64,000 nt of DNA from HK1 sp965202735 (GTDB lineage: Bacteria > Pseudomonadota > Gammaproteobacteria > HK1): positions 930,001-994,000 of the forward strand of contig OZ241844.1 of NCBI GenBank assembly GCA_965202735.1, written 5' to 3'. Of the stretch, positions 60,451 to 64,000 are shown one piece after another. The number at the start of each line of letters is the position of its first letter. Within the stretch, counting starts at the first letter, position 1. The notes under the pieces are model-generated. The model saw only the letters and a list, made by a program, of their open reading frames with translations, did not search any database and had not been told where the DNA came from. The translations under genes were made by a program, and so were the position numbers.

Positions 60451-61338
60451 TCACACATCGGACTGCTCCTTCATGGGATTGCCGATGACCAGGATGGCGG
60501 CGGAGAGCGCGAACACGATCACGATCAGCAGCACGGAGATCGCCGACGCGTAGCCGAGGAGCTGGGCGTCGAACGCCCGGTTGTAGATGTGCAGGGACAG
60601 CAGCTCCGTGGACCGCCCCGGACCGCCGCCGGTCATGATGTACATGACCTCCAGCGCCCGGAACACGTCGATCAGCCGCATCAGCAGCGCGATGACCAGG
60701 ATGGAGCCGATCATCGGCAGCTTCACCAGGAAGATCATCTGCCACCAGCTTGCGCCGTCGATGCGCGCCGCCTCCAGCACCTCGCCGGGCAGCGCCTGGA
60801 GCCCGGCGATGACGATGATGAAGATGAACGGCGTCCACTGCCAGATGTCGGTGAGCACGATGGCGAAGAACGCCAGCTCCGGGTCGCCGAGCCATACCTG
60901 GGGCTCGATGCCGAGCCACGCGTGCAGGTAGTGGTTGATCCAGCCCACGCGGGCGTCGAAGAGGTACCGCCACACCAGCCCCACCACCACGGGCGAGATC
61001 ATCAGCGGCAGGATGAAGATGGTGCGAAACACCGAGGCGCCCCGGATCGGCTTCTCCAGCATCAGGGCGAGCGCGATGCCGAGCGCCATCTCGATGGTGA
61101 TGGTCCAGAAGCCGAACCGGAAGGTGACGCCGATGGACTCCAGGACGTCGGGGTCGCCCAGCATCCGGAGATAGTTGTCCCAGCCGACGTTCTCGGCATC
61201 CTCGAACGGGGTGCCGATCTTCCAGTCGTGGAAGCTCAGGTAGAACGCGTCGACGACCGGGTAGACGAGGCCGGCGGCCATGACCAGCACCGCCGGCGCG
61301 ATGAACAGATACGGCGTCAGGGGGCGATGGTCACGCAT
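60451..61338 (-). CDS. Carbohydrate ABC transporter permease (MalF/UgpA type)
   Basis: 295 residues, six membrane helices (LTPYLFIAPAVLVMAAGLVY; FRTIFILPLMISPVVVGLVW; AISVLLIVIVFALSAAILVI). EAA loop: LPGEVLEAARIDGASWWQMI. WTPFIFIIVIAGLQALP is typical of sugar permeases. Its start region (GCGATGGTCACGCATGGCGG) is duplicated 66 bases upstream. The partner binding-protein and ATPase genes upstream are both broken, so import by this system is doubtful. Confidence 0.93.
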   Translation of the reverse strand: MRDHRPLTPYLFIAPAVLVMAAGLVYPVVDAFYLSFHDWKIGTPFEDAENVGWDNYLRMLGDPDVLESIGVTFRFGFWTITIEMALGIALALMLEKPIRGASVFRTIFILPLMISPVVVGLVWRYLFDARVGWINHYLHAWLGIEPQVWLGDPELAFFAIVLTDIWQWTPFIFIIVIAGLQALPGEVLEAARIDGASWWQMIFLVKLPMIGSILVIALLMRLIDVFRALEVMYIMTGGGPGRSTELLSLHIYNRAFDAQLLGYASAISVLLIVIVFALSAAILVIGNPMKEQSDV

Positions 61339-61409
61339 GGCGGCAGCGCGGCAGGACCTTCCGGGGCTCCACCTTCAGAGGATTCAGGCGATGGTCACGC
61401 ATGGCGGCG
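61323..61409. repeat. Short duplication at the permease start
   Basis: GCGATGGTCACGCATGGCGG at 61324 recurs at 61390, followed in both by a GCGCGGC stretch. The second copy lies in the 319-base gap (61339-61657) between the permease and the binding-protein gene. No gene or terminator is apparent in the remainder of that gap. Confidence 0.6.
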
Positions 61410-61657
61410 GCGCGGCCGGACGTCCCGAGCCGCGCCGATCCTCGCCATCGAGCCGGACCGGCACGGAAGCTCCGCGGACGAAAGGTTCGAGGCCGCCGCC
61501 GGAACGATGCACCGCGGCCTCGAACGAGCCCGGGCAGCTCCGGCATGTCTCGCCGCGCCGGGGCGCAGCCTCGCCGGACGGGACTCTTCGAACGCCCTTC
61601 GAACGTGCGGAGCGGCGTCGTGCCGCCCCGCACGGTGCACGGGCCGTTCCCGCGCGG

Positions 61658-62758
61658 CTACTTCCGATACTCCGCCCACACGTAGTACCCCTCGCGCTCC
61701 ATGATGGCGCGGGCCTTGGCGGCGGCCGCGTCCATGATCGGCTGGATGGGCCTGTCGGTGGTGATGACCTCGGTCAGGGCCTGGCCGAGCACGTCGATGT
61801 TCAGCTCGTTCCACTCCGGGATCAGCGGGCGCCAGTCCGGGTCGGCGCACGGGAGCTGCTCGAGGATCACGGGGTACTCCGCGAACCGGTCCCTGAAGTG
61901 CTCGATGGTCGACATGCGCACCGGGTCGCCGCCAAGCTCGACCATGCGCCGGTCTCCGGCCTTCGAGGTCATGTACTGGATGAACAGGAAGGCGGCTTCC
62001 TGGTTCTGCGAGTTCGCCGGGATCCCCATCGCGAAGCCGCCGGTCTCCGAGCCGCAGCGCGTGCCGGTCGGATGCAGGGCGAAGCCCACCTTGCCGTCCA
62101 CCTTCGACAGCTTCGGGTCGCGCGACATCGCCGCGATCTTCAGCGTGTCGATGTACATCGCGGCGTCGCCGCCGAGGAACGCGGCCGCGGCCTCGCCGAA
62201 TCCGAACGACGGGATCCCCGTCGGCCCGGTCCGCGCGATCTCGCGCATGACCCGGGCCGCCTCCACCCCGGCCGCATCGTTGAAGACCGGATTCCACTGG
62301 TCGTCGAAGATCCTGCCCCCGAGCGGCGCCAGATGCAGGAGCCACCCCGCGGTGACCTGGTGGCCGGTCTTCCCGCGCGAGGTCAGGGCGGGCACGCCCG
62401 CCGCATGCAGCTTCCCGAGGGCCGCGCGCAGCTCGTCGTAGGTGCCCGGGGGGTCGATGCCGTGCTCGGCGAGAATGTCCTTGCGATAGGCGAGGATGGA
62501 GGTCTCCGCCCCGAACGGGATGCCGTAGAGCGCGCCGGACTTACCCGGCATGTAGCCCTTCCTGCCCCCCACGATGCCGCCGTTCTGCAGGTACGCGTCG
62601 GCGATGTCGTCGATGTCGTACTCGGGGTCGACCAGCGACCCGCTGGTGAAGAACCGGCTCAGCGGGGTCAGGAGCCCCTTGGAGACGTACTCGCCCTTCC
62701 ACATCACCACCCACGAGACGACATCGTACTCGCCTTCCTCCCGGGACATCTCCAGAAG
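61658..62758 (-). pseudogene. Sugar ABC transporter substrate-binding protein, N-terminal part deleted
   Basis: ~366 residues of an extracellular solute-binding protein (family 1): LLEMSREEGEYDVVSWVVMW begins the homology, followed by YGIPFGAETSILAYRKDILA, GIDPPGTYDELRAALGKLHA, AAAFLGGDAAMYIDTLKIAA, and AFLFIQYMTSKAGDRRMVEL, ending at TAG. The signal peptide and the first ~70-80 residues are missing: upstream in this frame lies the ATPase gene read in the wrong phase. Without a signal it cannot be exported. A single deletion that also removed the ATPase C-terminus explains both. Confidence 0.85.
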
Positions 62759-63318
62759 ATGGTGCGCTCGAGCCTCCGGTGCAGGAGCGCGAGCTCGGTG
62801 CGCATGCTGGAGCGCAGCTTCGCGTCGAGGTTCGAGAGCGGCTCGTCGAACAGGAAGCAGTAGGCGTCGCGCACGATGGACCGGCCCATCGCCACGCGCT
62901 GGCGCTGCCCGCCGGACAGCTCCCGGGGCTTGCGGTGCAGATGGCCGGTGAGCTCCAGCATCTGCGCCGCGGCGCGCACGCGGCGCTCGATCTCGTCCTT
63001 CGGGGTACCGGCGAGCCGCAGGGCGAACGACATGTTCCCCGCGACGTTCATGTGCGGATAGAGCGCATACGACTGGAAGACCATCGCGATGTCCCGCGCC
63101 TTGGGCGGGGCGCGGGTCACGTCCCGGTCCCGGATGCGGATGGCGCCGCTGGTGACCGCCTCCAGGCCCGCGACCATCCGCAGCGTCGTCGACTTCCCGC
63201 AGCCGGAAGGGCCCACGATGACCACGAACTCGCCCTCGCCGATATCCAGCGAGAGCCTCGGGATCACCACGGTGGCGCCGTACGCCTTCACCACGCTGTC
63301 GATCTCGACCCCAGGCAA
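62759..63318 (-). pseudogene. Sugar ABC transporter ATPase (MsmK/UgpC type), C-terminal part deleted
   Basis: Walker A VIVGPSGCGKSTTLRMVAGL, Q-loop MVFQSYALYPHMNV, signature LSGGQRQRVAMGRSIVRDAY and Walker B CFLFDEPLSNLDAKLRSSMR are intact. After LLHRRLERTI (about residue 187) the homology stops, just before the H-loop (YVTHDQ), and the frame enters the binding-protein gene out of phase, stopping at 62704. The switch His and the whole regulatory domain are missing, so ATP hydrolysis should fail. Start ATG 63318. Confidence 0.87.
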
Positions 63319-63531
63319 GGCGCCCTCCCGTTACCCGGCAGGTCATACCGGACCGGGGTCTCCCCCGAGCGCACCCGAGAGCGCCCGCAGCCGCGGGTCC
63401 GGCGTTGCCAGCCTCGTCGCGGATGCAACCCATCGGTCCGGTCGCCGATCACCGGAGTTGCTTCGACGCTGGCGGGATCTTCGGTCGGCGTTGCGTCAAT
63501 TCGGGGTCCGGTCCCGAGTCCCGATTGCGTA

Positions 63532-63789
63532 TCACGCGGTATCGTGCATCCTTATCCAGTCCCGCAGGGCTTCGTCGATCCTCGTCTGCCATCCGCGACC
63601 GGTCGCCCTGAAATGATCGACTACGTCCTGCGAGAGGCGAATGGTAGTCGACACCCTGGGCTCGACCAGCGGTGGCCGGCCGCGACGAACAGGCGCCCTG
63701 GCAAACTTCTCGGGCCAGTCGTCGGCGGAAAGATCCGGTGCGTCATCCCGCTCGGAAACGTGGTGCATAGAGCGCCTGTTCGCGTTCAT
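63532..63789 (-). CDS. brnA: BrnA-family antitoxin
   Basis: 85 residues. The C-terminal ribbon-helix-helix EPRVSTTIRLSQDVVDHFRA TGRGWQTRIDEALRDWI is typical of BrnA, preceded by DAPDLSADDWPEKFARAPVR. Binds BrnT and represses the operon. Start ATG 63787-63789, chosen because AGGAAGG lies 4 bases upstream; ATG 63768 is possible. It overlaps the end of brnT by 47 bases, giving toxin-antitoxin order brnT-brnA as usual for this type. Confidence 0.9.
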   Translation of the reverse strand: MNANRRSMHHVSERDDAPDLSADDWPEKFARAPVRRGRPPLVEPRVSTTIRLSQDVVDHFRATGRGWQTRIDEALRDWIRMHDTA

Positions 63790-64000
63790 TGGCCTTCCTC
63801 ATGCTGATGATGCGGCGCGCGCGGCTGCGAGGTGTCCAGACGAGGATCACCATCCTCCCGTCGAGAAATCCGATGGTGATGAACCTGTCCTCCCCGTAGT
63901 CCTGTCGGTCGTCCTCGACGGTCAGGGTAGCGCTCGCGAAAACCTCGCCGGCACGAGCCATGTCGAGCCCCCTCGCTTCGAGCGTAGCGGCACGCTTCGC
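63743..64000 (-). CDS. brnT: BrnT-family toxin (RNase), 5' end outside the window
   Basis: Frame open to the last base of the window. Visible 85 codons: ARGLDMARAGEVFASATLTV, EDDRQDYGEDRFITIGFLDG, RMVILVWTPRSRARRIISMR, KANEREQALYAPRF. BrnT is a RelE-like ribonuclease; the D-Y-G-E-x-R-F, VWTPR and R-I-I-S-M-R-K-A-N-E-R-E segments are diagnostic. The usual start (~10 residues further) lies beyond 64000. Expression is controlled by the downstream BrnA. Confidence 0.9.
   Translation of the reverse strand, partial: AKRAATLEARGLDMARAGEVFASATLTVEDDRQDYGEDRFITIGFLDGRMVILVWTPRSRARRIISMRKANEREQALYAPRFRAG

Overview
The window looks like the chromosome of a very GC-rich gammaproteobacterium. The marker set fits that group: MutH, IHF-alpha with a MerR-like gene and tRNA-Pro behind pheST, CsiV after mfd, a YqiB-like DUF1249 protein, AmpD, Slt70, PntA/B and the MEP-pathway gene ispG. 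The species cannot be named from the sequence. Core genes are tightly packed with G/C-ending codons; several islands are visibly different.

Layout. 1-9.2 kb is an accessory zone: an IS66 end inside a zinc-binding-protein gene, an ISKra4 element that truncates another gene, a Fic-family gene, a lower-GC three-gene membrane/P-loop GTPase operon, a deleted ISKra4 copy, a decayed second ISKra4-type transposase and an orphan Phd antitoxin. 9.3-16.2 kb holds an Fe-dependent alcohol dehydrogenase, an OmpR-type two-component pair, threonine aldolase, an Asp/Glu-racemase-fold enzyme and a sulfotransferase. 16.3-19.0 kb is a second accessory patch (AAA ATPase, small ORF, NYN-LOTUS protein). 19.2-24.1 kb carries formate-tetrahydrofolate ligase, small conserved genes, DUF1330-DUF1989 and a divergent GlxA-type regulator.

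24.2-49 kb is mostly core: mfd, csiV, DUF1249, slt, ampD, a Sel1 protein, tRNA-Pro, merR-like, ihfA, pheT, pheS, rplT, rpmI, infC, tRNA-Val, uvrB, tRNA-Asn, pntB-pntAB-pntAA, a phosphodiesterase, ispG and pncB. 49-57 kb is one co-directional run: nrdR, ribD, ribE, ribB(A), ribH, nusB, a thiL-like gene, pgpA, a second thiL-like gene and mutH. 57-64 kb is transposon debris, a cupin, a sugar ABC transporter whose ATPase and binding-protein genes are fused by a deletion, and a BrnT/BrnA toxin-antitoxin pair at the edge.

Most unusual: two thiL-like genes flank pgpA, each lacking motifs that the other keeps. The first has lost the N-terminal GIGDD segment (replaced by a repeat-encoded peptide) and the GGDTTRGP motif; the second has both but a degenerate remainder. 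They may form an obligate heterodimeric thiamine-phosphate kinase. Second candidate: the GTPase/membrane operon at 4.6-7.5 kb, whose GTPase carries an internal UAA. At least six copies of a ~120 bp intergenic repeat with terminal inverted repeats, and three copies of a second family, are scattered through the window.
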